Of a DNA stretch of 64,000 nucleotides, positions 27,283 to 36,043 are shown one piece after another. Where the stretch lies: positions 124,001 to 188,000 of the forward strand of contig NZ_QANL01000001.1 of assembly GCF_003067705.1 (NCBI RefSeq), written 5' to 3'. The translations under genes and the position numbers were made by a program. Position 1 is the first letter of the stretch; every line of letters begins with the position of its first letter. This stretch comes from Planctomonas deserti (lineage in GTDB: Bacteria > Actinomycetota > Actinomycetes > Actinomycetales > Microbacteriaceae). The notes under the pieces were generated by a model, which was given only the letters and a program-made list of their open reading frames with translations, was not told the origin of the DNA and made no database searches.

Positions 27283-28287
27283 TTATGTGCGCACGGCCAC
27301 GCGGGTGGTGCCGCGCTCCACGATCCGGTGTCCGACGACGACCAGGCGGGGCTCGAGGTCGCGGTCCTGCATGCGCTCCACGAGCATGGTGAACGCCCGC
27401 CCGGCGAACTCGCGCTTGTCGAACGAGACGGTCGTGAGCCCCGGTCCGAGGAACTGCGCGGCGTCGATGTCGTCGAATCCGGCGAGCGCGACATCCTGCG
27501 GCACCCGGTGCCCGCGGGCCGTGATCGCGCTGAGCGCACCCATGGCCATGCCGTCCGTGAAGCAGAAGAACGCATCGGGCAGCGGGTTCGAGTCCAGGTA
27601 GGCGCCGACCACTCGCGCGGCGGCCGCGGGGGCCCAGTCTGCCTCCTCGATCTCCCGCGCCGGCAGGCCGGCCTCCGCCATGGCCTCGCGATAGCCGATG
27701 CCGCGCAGGTGACCGGCGGCCGAGACCGACCGCTCTCCCCCGCCGACGCTGACGATCTGCCGGTGTCCGCGCTCGATCAGGAACCGCGTCATGTCCCGGG
27801 CCGCCGCGACGCTGTCCACGGCGACCCGATCGGCGATCTCCTGCTCGACCTCCCCGATGAGCACGACCGGTGGCAGGGTGACCCCGCGCTCCAGGGCGCT
27901 GGCCTCGAGCACGACCGGGTTCAGGATGAGGCCGTCGATCTGGTGCGCCCGCGCCTTGACGAAGAGCTCGTGCTCGCGCACCGGCTCCATGCCCGTCTCC
28001 TCGAGCTGCACGCTCCAGCCCGCCTCGTGCGCGAACTCGACCACGTGGTGGGCGATCTCGGCGGAGTAGGCCGTCTCGAGCTTCGGCAGCGCGAGGGCGA
28101 TGAGGCCCGAGCGGCCGTTCCGCAGCCCGCGGGCCGAGAGATTGGGGACGTACTCGAGCTCCTGGAGGGCGAGCTCCACCCGCTTCCGCGTTGCGGGGCT
28201 CACCGGAACGAGCCCGTTGACCACGTTCGAGACCGTCTTGGGCGACACCCCGGCGCGCCGGGCGACGTCTTTGACGGTTGCTCGCAT
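27283..28287 (-). CDS. LacI family transcriptional regulator of the arabinoside operon
   Basis: A 334-aa repressor. The N-terminal HTH (TVKDVARRAGVSPKTVSNVVNG) and hinge (NLSARGLRNGRSGLIALALP) are followed by a periplasmic-binding-protein-like ligand domain ending with the conserved segment VALAGFDDIDAAQFLGPGLTTV. It lies directly upstream of, and in the same direction as, the binding protein, permease and arfA genes, and very likely binds the palindrome at 27159-27172. The inducer is probably arabinose or an arabinoside. Confidence 0.93.
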   Translation of the reverse strand: MRATVKDVARRAGVSPKTVSNVVNGLVPVSPATRKRVELALQELEYVPNLSARGLRNGRSGLIALALPKLETAYSAEIAHHVVEFAHEAGWSVQLEETGMEPVREHELFVKARAHQIDGLILNPVVLEASALERGVTLPPVVLIGEVEQEIADRVAVDSVAAARDMTRFLIERGHRQIVSVGGGERSVSAAGHLRGIGYREAMAEAGLPAREIEEADWAPAAAARVVGAYLDSNPLPDAFFCFTDGMAMGALSAITARGHRVPQDVALAGFDDIDAAQFLGPGLTTVSFDKREFAGRAFTMLVERMQDRDLEPRLVVVGHRIVERGTTRVAVRT

Positions 28288-28293
28288 GCGAGC

Positions 28294-28299
28294 AATCTA
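28294..28299 (-). promoter_or_regulatory. -10 box TAGATT, putative leaderless promoter of the LacI gene
   Basis: Ends 6 nt before the ATG at 28287. Confidence 0.45.
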
Positions 28300-28415
28300 G
28301 CGCAGGGGGCGCACCGGGAAGCCCCCGTTGTTGCGGAGCGCGGGAGGAGCGGCGGACGAGCGGCGGCCGGGAGGCGTGCGGGCTACCGTGCGGGCCGCGT
28401 CTTCCCGGCGGCGCG

Positions 28416-28826
28416 TCAGGCCAGGGCCGAGGCGCTGATCAGCGCGAGCAGGGCCCGGGCGTACGCGTCGGCGGGATCGGCCTCGGCGAACACCGTCGTC
28501 TCGCCGCGCTGGTCGATCTCCACGGCGAACCCGTCGTCCGTGCGGCGCAGCGAGCGGAAGCGGTCGCCGATAAGCTCGCGCAGCTGGTCCTCGCGGGGCA
28601 GCCAGAGCGAGTCCTCCAGCGCCACGGAGTCCAGCGCCCACTCGGTCGTGCCGTTGAAGCCGAGGACCGTGCCGGTCGAGTACTCGTGCGCCTCGATGGT
28701 CATGTCGCTCACCGTGAAGACCTCGCTCTCGAAGTCGTTCCGGTGGATGAGGAAGCGGTCGCCCGCGGTCGGGCGCCAGGCCAGACCGGACGCGTTGAGA
28801 GCGAAAGCGAGGTCCGAGGAGATCAT
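28416..28826 (-). CDS. Conserved hypothetical protein
   Basis: A 136-aa soluble protein without signal or membrane segments. It begins MISSDLAFALNASGLAWRPTAGDRF and has a conserved-looking core (TEWALDSVALEDSLWLPREDQLRELIG). I recall similar Microbacteriaceae proteins that carry the label CpaE/pilus assembly, but nothing here (no P-loop) supports that function. The ATG at 28826 is chosen because the box CATAAT ends 6 nt before it. Confidence 0.75.
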   Translation of the reverse strand: MISSDLAFALNASGLAWRPTAGDRFLIHRNDFESEVFTVSDMTIEAHEYSTGTVLGFNGTTEWALDSVALEDSLWLPREDQLRELIGDRFRSLRRTDDGFAVEIDQRGETTVFAEADPADAYARALLALISASALA

Positions 28827-28832
28827 GCGGTC

Positions 28833-28838
28833 ATTATG
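28833..28838 (-). promoter_or_regulatory. -10 box CATAAT, putative leaderless promoter
   Basis: Ends 6 nt before the ATG at 28826. Confidence 0.45.
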
Positions 28839-28900
28839 CGCCGCGAACCTTGGCTCGGCATCCGCCCTCGGGGCACGGTGCCCCTTCGGCTCTCCCTCCC

Positions 28901-28963
28901 CCGTGAGGTGCCCACTTCTGCTCTTCCTGGGCCGAAATGGGGACCGAAGTGGGCACCTCGCGG
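28901..28963. repeat. Family B palindrome, copy 3
   Basis: Left arm CCGTGAGGTGCCCACTTCTG, right arm CCGAAGTGGGCACCTCGCGG. Two changes break perfect pairing relative to copy 1. It sits between the FadR-type regulator stop and the hypothetical gene promoter and may end the gamma-glutamyl-amine operon. Confidence 0.82.
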
Positions 28964-28993
28964 GTGTGCGCGGTCGAGGAGCGGGGGCGGGGG

Positions 28994-29764
28994 TCAGGCG
29001 AGGAAGCCGCGCAGCAGGGCGGCCGTTCCCGCAAGGTGCTCCCGCACGGCGGCCGCGGCACCATCGGGATCCCCGGTGAGGATCGCGAGCACGATCGCCT
29101 CGTGCTGCTGGTCGGAGTGGGCGATGTTGGGTTCGAGCAGGGGGATGCGGTCGAGGAAGTCGTTGACGCGCGTGCGGCTGTCGGCCAGCAGCGGCACGAG
29201 GGAGGGGATGCCCGCGAGCTCGCCGACGGCGAGGTGGAGCCGGGAGTCCAGGCGCCGGTAGTCCTCGGGAGGCGCACCCCGGCACTCGCGCAGGCTGTCC
29301 CACAGCGCCTCGCGGTCGGCCGCGCTGAGGCTCCGCGCGGCGGCGGCCCGGGCCGCGCCCGTCTCGAGGAGCTCCCGCAGCCCGAGCACGTCGTCGAGCT
29401 CGGCCGCGGAGACCTCTCTCGACGGCTCCGCCGCCCCGGCCGCGGAGCCCGCTCCGGCGGGCGGCAGGACGTCGCAGACGAAGGTGCCGCCGTACCGGCC
29501 GCGCCGCGACACGACGTAGCCGGCGTCCGCGAGGGAGCGGAGGGCGTCCCGCACCGTGTCGCGGCTGACGGCGAACCGCACCGCGAGATCCCGCTCCGGC
29601 GGCAGCGCCTCCCCCGGCGCGACGACGCCGAGCCGAATGGTCTGCAGCAGCCGGCCGACCGTGTCCTCGAAGGCGTTGCCCGCGCGCACCGGCCGCAGCA
29701 GCGCGTCGCTCGCGATGCTCGGCCGCTCGGCCTCCGCCGGGTCCGGCGGGGCGCCGTCCGTCAC
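28994..29764 (-). CDS. FadR/GntR family transcriptional regulator (FCD domain)
   Basis: A 256-aa regulator. The winged-helix domain (about residues 30-98, ERDLAVRFAVSRDTVRDALRSLADAGYV) is followed by an FCD effector domain (about 120-245) with the histidines and aspartates that usually bind a metal and a carboxylate ligand (DSRLHLAVGELAG, DQQHEAIVLAI). It is the last gene of the gamma-glutamyl-amine operon, 42 nt after the SDR gene, and is the likely local regulator of it and of the divergent permease. Confidence 0.9.
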   Translation of the reverse strand: MTDGAPPDPAEAERPSIASDALLRPVRAGNAFEDTVGRLLQTIRLGVVAPGEALPPERDLAVRFAVSRDTVRDALRSLADAGYVVSRRGRYGGTFVCDVLPPAGAGSAAGAAEPSREVSAAELDDVLGLRELLETGAARAAAARSLSAADREALWDSLRECRGAPPEDYRRLDSRLHLAVGELAGIPSLVPLLADSRTRVNDFLDRIPLLEPNIAHSDQQHEAIVLAILTGDPDGAAAAVREHLAGTAALLRGFLA

Positions 29765-29806
29765 GGTCGCGCGCTCACGGTCGGCGGCTCACTGTGCGTC
29801 GTCCCG

Positions 29807-30595
29807 TCACAGCGGGGTGACGTAGGCCGCGCTGATGCCGCCGTCGACGAGGAAGGTCGAGCCGGTGATGAACGACGCGTCGTCGCTCGCGAGGAAGGCG
29901 ACGGCGGCCGCGAGCTCCTCGGGCTTGGCGAACCGCCCGACGGGCACGTGCACGAGTCGCCGCTGGGCGCGCTCCTGGTCGGCCGCGAACAGCTCCTGCA
30001 GCAGCGGGGTGTCGACCGGTCCGGGGCAGAGGGCGTTCACCCGGATCCCCTGCCGGGCGAACTGCACGCCGAGCTCGCGGCTCATGGCGAGGACGCCGCC
30101 CTTCGACGCCGTGTAGGAGATCTGGCTGGTGGCGGAGCCGAGCACGGCCACGAAGGACGCCGTGTTGATGATGGAGCCGCGGCCCGCGGGCACCATGTGC
30201 CGGAGCGCCGCCCGCGAGCACAGGTAGACGGACTTCAGGTTCACGTCCTGCACCCTCTGCCAGGCGGGCAGCTCGGTGGTCTCGATGGAGTCGTCGTCCG
30301 GCGGCGAGATGCCCGCGTTGTTGAACGCGATGTCGACCGAGCCGTACCGCTCCGCCGCGGCGTCGAACAGGGCGTCGACCTGAGCCTCGTCCGTCACGTC
30401 GACAGCGACGAAGAGCCCGTCGACCTCGGCGGCGGCCGCCTCGCCCGCCGCGCGGTCGACGTCGCCGATGACCACGCGGGCCCCCTCGGCGGCGAATCGC
30501 CGGGCCGTCGCGAGCCCGATGCCGCTTCCGCCGCCGGTGATGACGGCGACGCGGCCGGCGAGGCGCTGGGCGAGGTCGATGCTTGCTACGGTCAC
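29807..30595 (-). CDS. SDR family oxidoreductase
   Basis: A 262-aa short-chain dehydrogenase with TGGGSGIG (residues 20-27), NNAG (91-94) and the catalytic Ser146, Tyr160 and Lys164 (ISYTASKGG). Annotated relatives are called 3-oxoacyl-ACP reductase, but its place here, coupled to an aldehyde dehydrogenase (GTGA overlap) in a gamma-glutamyl-amine operon, suggests oxidation of an alcohol or hydroxy intermediate. The GTG start is set by that overlap. Confidence 0.9.
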   Translation of the reverse strand: MTVASIDLAQRLAGRVAVITGGGSGIGLATARRFAAEGARVVIGDVDRAAGEAAAAEVDGLFVAVDVTDEAQVDALFDAAAERYGSVDIAFNNAGISPPDDDSIETTELPAWQRVQDVNLKSVYLCSRAALRHMVPAGRGSIINTASFVAVLGSATSQISYTASKGGVLAMSRELGVQFARQGIRVNALCPGPVDTPLLQELFAADQERAQRRLVHVPVGRFAKPEELAAAVAFLASDDASFITGSTFLVDGGISAAYVTPL

Positions 30596-32055
30596 GGGCG
30601 TGCTCCCTGCTCCGGGCCGATGGGCTCGGGGGTGGTGGGCTGGGCGGGCGGAACGGCGGCCGGCTGCGCCGGCGGGAGGTCGGCCGGGGCATCAGGGATG
30701 CTCAGGAAGACGTTCTTGGTCTCGGTGAAGGCCTCGGCCGCATCCGGGCCGAGCTCGCGCCCGAGACCGCTCTGCTTGAAGCCGCCGAACGGCGTCGAGT
30801 AGCGCACCGAGGAGTTCGAGTTGACCGACAGGTTGCCGCTCGCGATGCCGCGGGACACCCGGAAGGCGCGGCCGAGGTCCCTCGTCCAGATGGACCCCGA
30901 GAGGCCGTAGTCACCGGCGTTGGCGAGCGCGATGGCGTCCGCCTCGTCCTCGAAGGGGAGCACGGCGACCACGGGGCCGAAGATCTCGTCGGTCACGGTG
31001 CGGTGCGATCGCGAGGTGGGCAGGAGCACCGTCGGCGGGAACCAGAATCCCGGTCCGTCCGGCGCGCTGCCGCGGAACGCGACGGGCGCATCGTCCGGCA
31101 CGTATGCGCTGACCCGATCGAGGTGCGCCTTCGCCACGAGCGGCCCCATCTCGGTCGCGGCGTCGCCCGGGTGGCCGACGCGGACGCCCTTCACGGCCGG
31201 CTCCAGCAGCTCGAGGAAGCGGTCGAGGGCGCTCCGCTGCACGAGGATGCGGCTGCGCGCACAGCAGTCCTGGCCCGCGTTCTCGAACACGGCGTAGGGT
31301 GCCGTGGCCGCCGCGAGCTCGAGGTCCGCGTCCGCGAACACGACGTTCGCGCTCTTGCCGCCGAGCTCGAGCGTCACGGCCTTCACGTTCTCGGCGCAGC
31401 CGGCCATCACGCGCTTGCCCACGGCGGTGGAGCCCGTGAAGACGATCTTGCCGATGCCCGGGTGGCTCACGAATCGCTCGCCGACGACGTCGCCGCGGCC
31501 GGGCAGCACCTGGAACAGTCCGGGTGGCAGGCCGGCCTCGCGGCCGAGCTCCGCGAGCCGGAGGGCCGTCAGGGGCGTCCACTCGGCGGGCTTCAGCACG
31601 ACGGCGTTGCCCGCGGCGAGCGCGGGCGCGAACGCCCAGCTCGCGATGGTCATGGGGAAGTTCCAGGGGACGATGACGCCGACCACGCCGATGGGCTCGA
31701 GGAACGTCACGTCGATGCCGCCCGCGACCGGGATCTGCTTGCCGATCATCCGCTCGGGCGCGGCCGCGTAGTAGGTGAGCACGTCGCGCACGTGGCCCGC
31801 CTCCCAGCGGGCCTGCCCGATCGGATGCCCGGAGTTGGCGACCTCCAGCGCGGCGAGCTCCTCGATCGCTCCCTCCACCGCGGACGCGAAGCGTCGCAGG
31901 GCCGCCGCTCGCTCGGCCGGTGCGAGGGCCGACCAGGCGCGCTGGGCCTCGGCCGCGCGGGCGACGGCCTCGTCGACCTGCTCCACGGTGGAGTGCGGAA
32001 CCGTGCCGAGGACGGTCTCGTCCGCGGGGTTGATGAGGGTCGTGACGTCGCTCAT
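30592..32055 (-). CDS. Aldehyde dehydrogenase (gamma-glutamyl-aminoaldehyde / aminobutyraldehyde type)
   Basis: A 487-aa class 1/2-like enzyme with VPWNFPM, general base Glu230 (LELGGKS) and nucleophile Cys264 (NAGQDCC). In this operon the expected reaction is oxidation of a gamma-glutamyl aminoaldehyde to the acid, the PuuC step of polyamine breakdown. The C-terminal 25 residues are Pro/Ala-rich and atypical. Start (ATG) overlaps the amidotransferase stop (ATGA), and the stop overlaps the SDR start (GTGA), so the three genes are tightly coupled. Confidence 0.92.
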   Translation of the reverse strand: MSDVTTLINPADETVLGTVPHSTVEQVDEAVARAAEAQRAWSALAPAERAAALRRFASAVEGAIEELAALEVANSGHPIGQARWEAGHVRDVLTYYAAAPERMIGKQIPVAGGIDVTFLEPIGVVGVIVPWNFPMTIASWAFAPALAAGNAVVLKPAEWTPLTALRLAELGREAGLPPGLFQVLPGRGDVVGERFVSHPGIGKIVFTGSTAVGKRVMAGCAENVKAVTLELGGKSANVVFADADLELAAATAPYAVFENAGQDCCARSRILVQRSALDRFLELLEPAVKGVRVGHPGDAATEMGPLVAKAHLDRVSAYVPDDAPVAFRGSAPDGPGFWFPPTVLLPTSRSHRTVTDEIFGPVVAVLPFEDEADAIALANAGDYGLSGSIWTRDLGRAFRVSRGIASGNLSVNSNSSVRYSTPFGGFKQSGLGRELGPDAAEAFTETKNVFLSIPDAPADLPPAQPAAVPPAQPTTPEPIGPEQGARP

Positions 32056-32861
32056 CGGGTCGCCGCCACGAGCGCCGCGAACAGCCGGCCGTCCGCCGCG
32101 TCCTCCTCCGGGTGCCACTGCACGCCGACGCCGAACCGCGCGGCGGGCATCTCGACGGCCTCGATCACGCCGTCCTCGGTCGTCGCGGTCACGGTGAGCC
32201 CGCGCGCGACGCGGTCGAGCGCCTGGTGGTGGTAGCACTGCACGGTGAGGCCGGCCGCCTCGCCGCCGAGCACGTCCGCGAGGAGGCTCGGTCCGGTCAC
32301 GGTGACGTCGACCGCGCCGAACACGCCGCCGCCGGGCTGGTACCGCTCGGTGCCCACGACCTCGGGGAGGTGCTGATGGAGCGTGCCGCCGAGCGCGACG
32401 TTCAGCAGCTGGGCCCCGCGGCAGATCGCGAGGAAAGGCAGGTCGCGCTCGATGGCGCCGCGCAGCAGCGCGAGCTCCCACGCGTCGCGGTCCACCCTGG
32501 GCTCGCTCGTCTGCTCGTGCCTGTCCTGCCCGTACAGGCCCGGATCCACGTCGGCGCCGCCGCTCAGGACCAGGGCGTCGAGCGCCTCGAGCACGCGATC
32601 CACCGCCTCGGGCGTCGGCTCCTGCGGGGGAAGCAGCACGGCGATCCCGCCGGCGGTGGTCACGGAGTCGAGGTAGACCTGGGGCAGGACGGCGGAGCGC
32701 ACGTCCCAGACGCCGGTGCGGGCCTGCTCGAGGTAGGTCGTGATCCCGACGATCGGCGCGGTGGCGGCGGGGGGCGTCCCCGCTCGCCCGGTGCTCTCGC
32801 TCGCCGCCGTGTCCGTGCGCGTCCCGATGCTCGTGCTCGTGCTCGTGCTCGTGTCCGTCAT
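32052..32861 (-). CDS. puuD: Gamma-glutamyl-gamma-aminobutyrate hydrolase (class I glutamine amidotransferase fold)
   Basis: Releases glutamate from a gamma-glutamyl amino acid. The 269-aa protein shows the catalytic Cys147 (AICRGAQLLN) and the His250/Glu252 pair (GVQWHPEED) typical of the peptidase C26 group. The N-terminal 35 residues are Ser/Thr-rich and encoded by repeated hexamers (GAGCAC on the coding strand); they are not part of the domain. ATG at 32861 is preceded by GGGGACGG, 22 nt after the ligase gene. Confidence 0.9.
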   Translation of the reverse strand: MTDTSTSTSTSIGTRTDTAASESTGRAGTPPAATAPIVGITTYLEQARTGVWDVRSAVLPQVYLDSVTTAGGIAVLLPPQEPTPEAVDRVLEALDALVLSGGADVDPGLYGQDRHEQTSEPRVDRDAWELALLRGAIERDLPFLAICRGAQLLNVALGGTLHQHLPEVVGTERYQPGGGVFGAVDVTVTGPSLLADVLGGEAAGLTVQCYHHQALDRVARGLTVTATTEDGVIEAVEMPAARFGVGVQWHPEEDAADGRLFAALVAATR

Positions 32862-32883
32862 TCCGTCCCCCTCGTACAGCGTG

Positions 32884-34251
32884 TCAGAAGCGCTCGAAGC
32901 CACGCACGCGCTCCCAGTCGGTGATGGCCGCGTCGTAGGCGGCGATCTCGATCCGCGCGTTGTTGACGTAGTGGTCGACGACCTCGTCGCCGAACGCCTC
33001 CCTCGCCAGGGCGGAGTGCTCGAACAGGTCGGCGGCCTCCCGCAGCGTCGTCGGCACGCGCGCGGCTGCACTCTCGTAGGCGTTGCCGGGCGTGAGCGGC
33101 TCGAGCTCCAGCTCGTTCTCGATCCCGTGCAGGCCGGCGGCGACGAGGGCGGACACGGCGAGGTACTGGTTCACGTCACCGCCCGGCACCCGGTTCTCGA
33201 CCCGCATGCCGCTGCCGTGCCCGACGACGCGCAGCGCGCATGTTCGGTTGTCGAGGCCCCAGGCCACGGCGGTGGGAGCGAAGGAGCCGTCGACGTAGCG
33301 CTTGTAGGAGTTGATGTTCGGCGCGAAGAACAGGGTCAGCTCGCGCATCGCGGCCAGCTGGCCGGCCACGAAGGACCGGAACATCGGGGACATGCCGTGC
33401 TCGGCGCTCTCGTCCGCGAACACCGCTCCGCCGTCCGTCGACCGCAGGCTGATGTGGATGTGGCAGCTGTTGCCCTCGCGCTCGTTGAATTTGGCCATGA
33501 ACGTGAGCGACTTCCCGTGCCTGTCCGCGATCTCCTTGGCGCCGTTCTTGTAGATGGAGTGATTGTCGCAGGTGACGAGAGCCTCGTCGTAGCGGAACGC
33601 GATCTCCTGCTGCCCGAGATTGCACTCCCCCTTCACGCCCTCGCAGTACATGCCCGCGCCGTCCATGCCGAGGCGGATGTCGCGCAGCAGCGGCTCCATG
33701 CGCGTGGACGCGAGCAGCGCGTAGTCGATGTTGTAGTCGCTGGCCGGGGTGAGGCCGGTGTAGCCGCGGCGCCAGGCGTCGCGGTAGCTGTCCTCGAACA
33801 CCAGGAACTCGAGCTCCGTGCCCACGAACGCGGCGAGCCCGCGGTCGGCGAGGCGGCCGAGCTGCGCCTTCAGGATTTCCCGCGGCGACGGCGTCACGGG
33901 CCTCTCGTCGAGCCAGGTAAGGTCGGCCATCACGAGCGCCGTCCCGGGGATCCACGGCACGAGTCGCAGGGTGGCGAGGTCGGGGATCATGGCCATGTCG
34001 CCGTACCCCTTCTCCCACGAGGACATGCTGTAGCCGGCGACGGTGTTCATCTCCACGTCGACCGCGAGCAGGTAGTTGCAGCACTCCGCGCCGTGCGGGG
34101 CGACCTCCTCGCGGAAGAAGCGGGCGGCGACGCGCTTGCCCACGAGACGCCCCTGCATGTCGGTGAAGGCGACGATGACGGTGTCGATCTCGCCGGCGTC
34201 GATGAGGTCGCCGAGCTGATCGGTGCTGAGCATTCCTGTTCGTGCGGGCAT
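32884..34251 (-). CDS. Glutamine synthetase family gamma-glutamyl-amine ligase (PuuA-like)
   Basis: A 455-aa type I glutamine-synthetase-fold enzyme with ATP/metal motifs GTELEFLVFED (about 142-152), GQQEIAFRYDEAL, and GNSCHIHISLRS in place of the usual GS loop. With puuD and the aldehyde dehydrogenase beside it, it probably attaches glutamate to an amine (putrescine, another polyamine or ethanolamine) rather than making glutamine. First gene of the minus-strand operon; GGAGG lies 7 nt before the ATG. The gap to the divergent permease holds a possible nitrogen-control site. Confidence 0.88.
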   Translation of the reverse strand: MPARTGMLSTDQLGDLIDAGEIDTVIVAFTDMQGRLVGKRVAARFFREEVAPHGAECCNYLLAVDVEMNTVAGYSMSSWEKGYGDMAMIPDLATLRLVPWIPGTALVMADLTWLDERPVTPSPREILKAQLGRLADRGLAAFVGTELEFLVFEDSYRDAWRRGYTGLTPASDYNIDYALLASTRMEPLLRDIRLGMDGAGMYCEGVKGECNLGQQEIAFRYDEALVTCDNHSIYKNGAKEIADRHGKSLTFMAKFNEREGNSCHIHISLRSTDGGAVFADESAEHGMSPMFRSFVAGQLAAMRELTLFFAPNINSYKRYVDGSFAPTAVAWGLDNRTCALRVVGHGSGMRVENRVPGGDVNQYLAVSALVAAGLHGIENELELEPLTPGNAYESAAARVPTTLREAADLFEHSALAREAFGDEVVDHYVNNARIEIAAYDAAITDWERVRGFERF

Positions 34252-34368
34252 CCGTTGCCTCCTCGTCGAGCGCGGCCCCGACTCGGCCTGCCGTCACGAC
34301 CGACGGCGGCTCCATTGTGGCAGCGCCCGACCATTAGAGCACAGCGGGTCCGCCGCCCGGCGGAACTC

Positions 34369-34384
34369 GTAACGCGCTGGTTAC
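34369..34384. promoter_or_regulatory. Inverted repeat GTAAC-N6-GTTAC, possible GlnR-like or local operator
   Basis: A perfect 5-bp-arm palindrome with 6-nt spacing lies in the 238-bp gap between the divergent ligase and permease genes. GTnAC-N6-spaced motifs are the core of GlnR sites in actinobacteria. The local FadR-type regulator is the other candidate. No clear -35/-10 pair could be fixed beside it. Confidence 0.4.
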
Positions 34385-34489
34385 ACGCAAAGGTAGACAG
34401 CGGGTACCAATAGGTCGATACGCTGCCCTCAGTCCGCACGTGATGACGCGTGCCCACCTCGCCGCCGCTCCACCCGAACCGGAGGAAGA

Positions 34490-36010
34490 ATGACGAACTC
34501 AGGCAACCGCAGCGCGTCCGGAGTCAGTTACAGCCGCGCCGAGGAGGGGTACTTCGAGAAGCGGAGCCTGAAGCGCACAGCGGGCGTTGCCGGCCTCTGG
34601 GGACTCGGGATCGCCGCCGTCATCTCGGGCGACTTCTCGGGCTGGAACTTCGGCCTCGAGACGGCGGGCTGGGGCGGCATGGTCATCGCCTTCGTCATCG
34701 TCGTCGTCATGTACTTCACGATGCTGTTCAGCATCGGCGAGATGTCCGCCGCCATGCCGCACACGGGCGGCGCCTACTCCTTCGCCCGGGCGGCCATGGG
34801 CCCGTGGGGCGGCTTCGTGACCGGTCTCGCCGAGACGATCGAGTACGTCGCCACCACCGCGGTGATCGTCTACTTCTCCGCGGACTACGCGAACGGCATC
34901 ACCGACGCCCTGTTCAACTGGACGCTGCCCAACTGGCTCTGGTGGATCGTGCTCTACATCGTGTTCATCGCGCTGAACACGGCGGGAGCGGCCATCTCCT
35001 TCCGCTTCGCCACGGTCGTCGCCATCATGTCCATCGCTATCCTCGCGATCTTCGCGGTCACCGCCGTGTTCTCCGGCGCCTGGAGCACGGCGAACCTCTT
35101 CGACGTCGCTCCGGATCCGGGCCAGAGCGAGTTCCTCCCGCACGGCATCCTGCCGATCCTGCTCGTGCTGCCCTTCGCCATGTGGTTCTTCCTCGGCATC
35201 GAGGAGCTGCCGCTCGCCGCCGAGGAGGCGCACAACCCGGCGAAGGACATCCCCCGCGCCGGCATCCTCGGCATGATCACGCTCGTGATCTGCGGCGCCG
35301 TCGTGCTCGTGCTGAACCCGGGCGTGAACGGCTCGAGCGCGCTGGCCGCGTCCGGCGAGCCACTGCTCGACGGGTTCCGCGCGATCCTGCCCGAGGGCCT
35401 CGCGGCCGTGCTGTCGGCGTTCGCGCTCATCGGCCTGCTCGCGTCGCTGCAGGGCATCATGTTCGCCTACGGGCGCAACATGTACTCGCTCTCCCGGGCG
35501 GGCTACTACCCCAAGATGCTCTCCCTCACCGGCAAGCGCCAGACGCCGTGGCTCGCGCTCATCTTCGGCGCGGTCATCGGCTACATCGCGCTCGTGATCG
35601 TGGAGCTCACGGGCGGGGCGGCCGGCTCCGGCGGCGCGATCGTGCTGAACATCGCCGTCTGGGGTGCGGTGCTCGCCTACATCCTGCAGATGGCGTCGTT
35701 CGTGATCCTGCGCCGCAAGTTCCCGACCGCGAAGCGCCCGTACGTCAGCCCGACCGGCGTGTGGGGCGCGGTGCTCGCCGGCGTGATCGCCGCCGCGATC
35801 TTCGTGGGCTTCCTGCTCAACCCGCCCTACCTCCCCGCCATCGTCGCGATCGCGATCGTCTACGTGATCATGCTCGTCGGCTTCGCGCTCTTCGGCCGCC
35901 ACCGCCTCGTGCTCTCCCCCGAGGAGGAGTACGCGCTGAGCGGCGGTCTGCACGGCGACCCGCAGCTGGAGGGCTACGACGCCATGGAGGCGGAGCTCGA
36001 CAAGAAGTAA
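34490..36010 (+). CDS. APC family permease (ethanolamine permease-like)
   Basis: A 506-aa amino-acid/polyamine/organocation transporter with about 12 hydrophobic helices. The N-terminus (GVAGLWGLGIAAVISGDFSGWNFGLETAGWGG) closely matches the ethanolamine permease (Eat) subgroup of APC proteins. Divergent from the gamma-glutamyl-amine operon, it is expected to import the amine that operon degrades. ATG preceded by GGAGGAAG. A long family A hairpin follows the stop. Confidence 0.9.
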   Translation: MTNSGNRSASGVSYSRAEEGYFEKRSLKRTAGVAGLWGLGIAAVISGDFSGWNFGLETAGWGGMVIAFVIVVVMYFTMLFSIGEMSAAMPHTGGAYSFARAAMGPWGGFVTGLAETIEYVATTAVIVYFSADYANGITDALFNWTLPNWLWWIVLYIVFIALNTAGAAISFRFATVVAIMSIAILAIFAVTAVFSGAWSTANLFDVAPDPGQSEFLPHGILPILLVLPFAMWFFLGIEELPLAAEEAHNPAKDIPRAGILGMITLVICGAVVLVLNPGVNGSSALAASGEPLLDGFRAILPEGLAAVLSAFALIGLLASLQGIMFAYGRNMYSLSRAGYYPKMLSLTGKRQTPWLALIFGAVIGYIALVIVELTGGAAGSGGAIVLNIAVWGAVLAYILQMASFVILRRKFPTAKRPYVSPTGVWGAVLAGVIAAAIFVGFLLNPPYLPAIVAIAIVYVIMLVGFALFGRHRLVLSPEEEYALSGGLHGDPQLEGYDAMEAELDKK

Positions 36011-36043
36011 GGGCGGTCCGGGGTCTAGCTCGTCCCAGGGCCG

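Noticed and set aside
30592-32481. A 629-codon frame starting upstream of the aldehyde dehydrogenase
   Set aside because: The extra N-terminus is the puuD gene in another frame; the ATG at 32055 overlaps the puuD stop and matches the family N-terminus.
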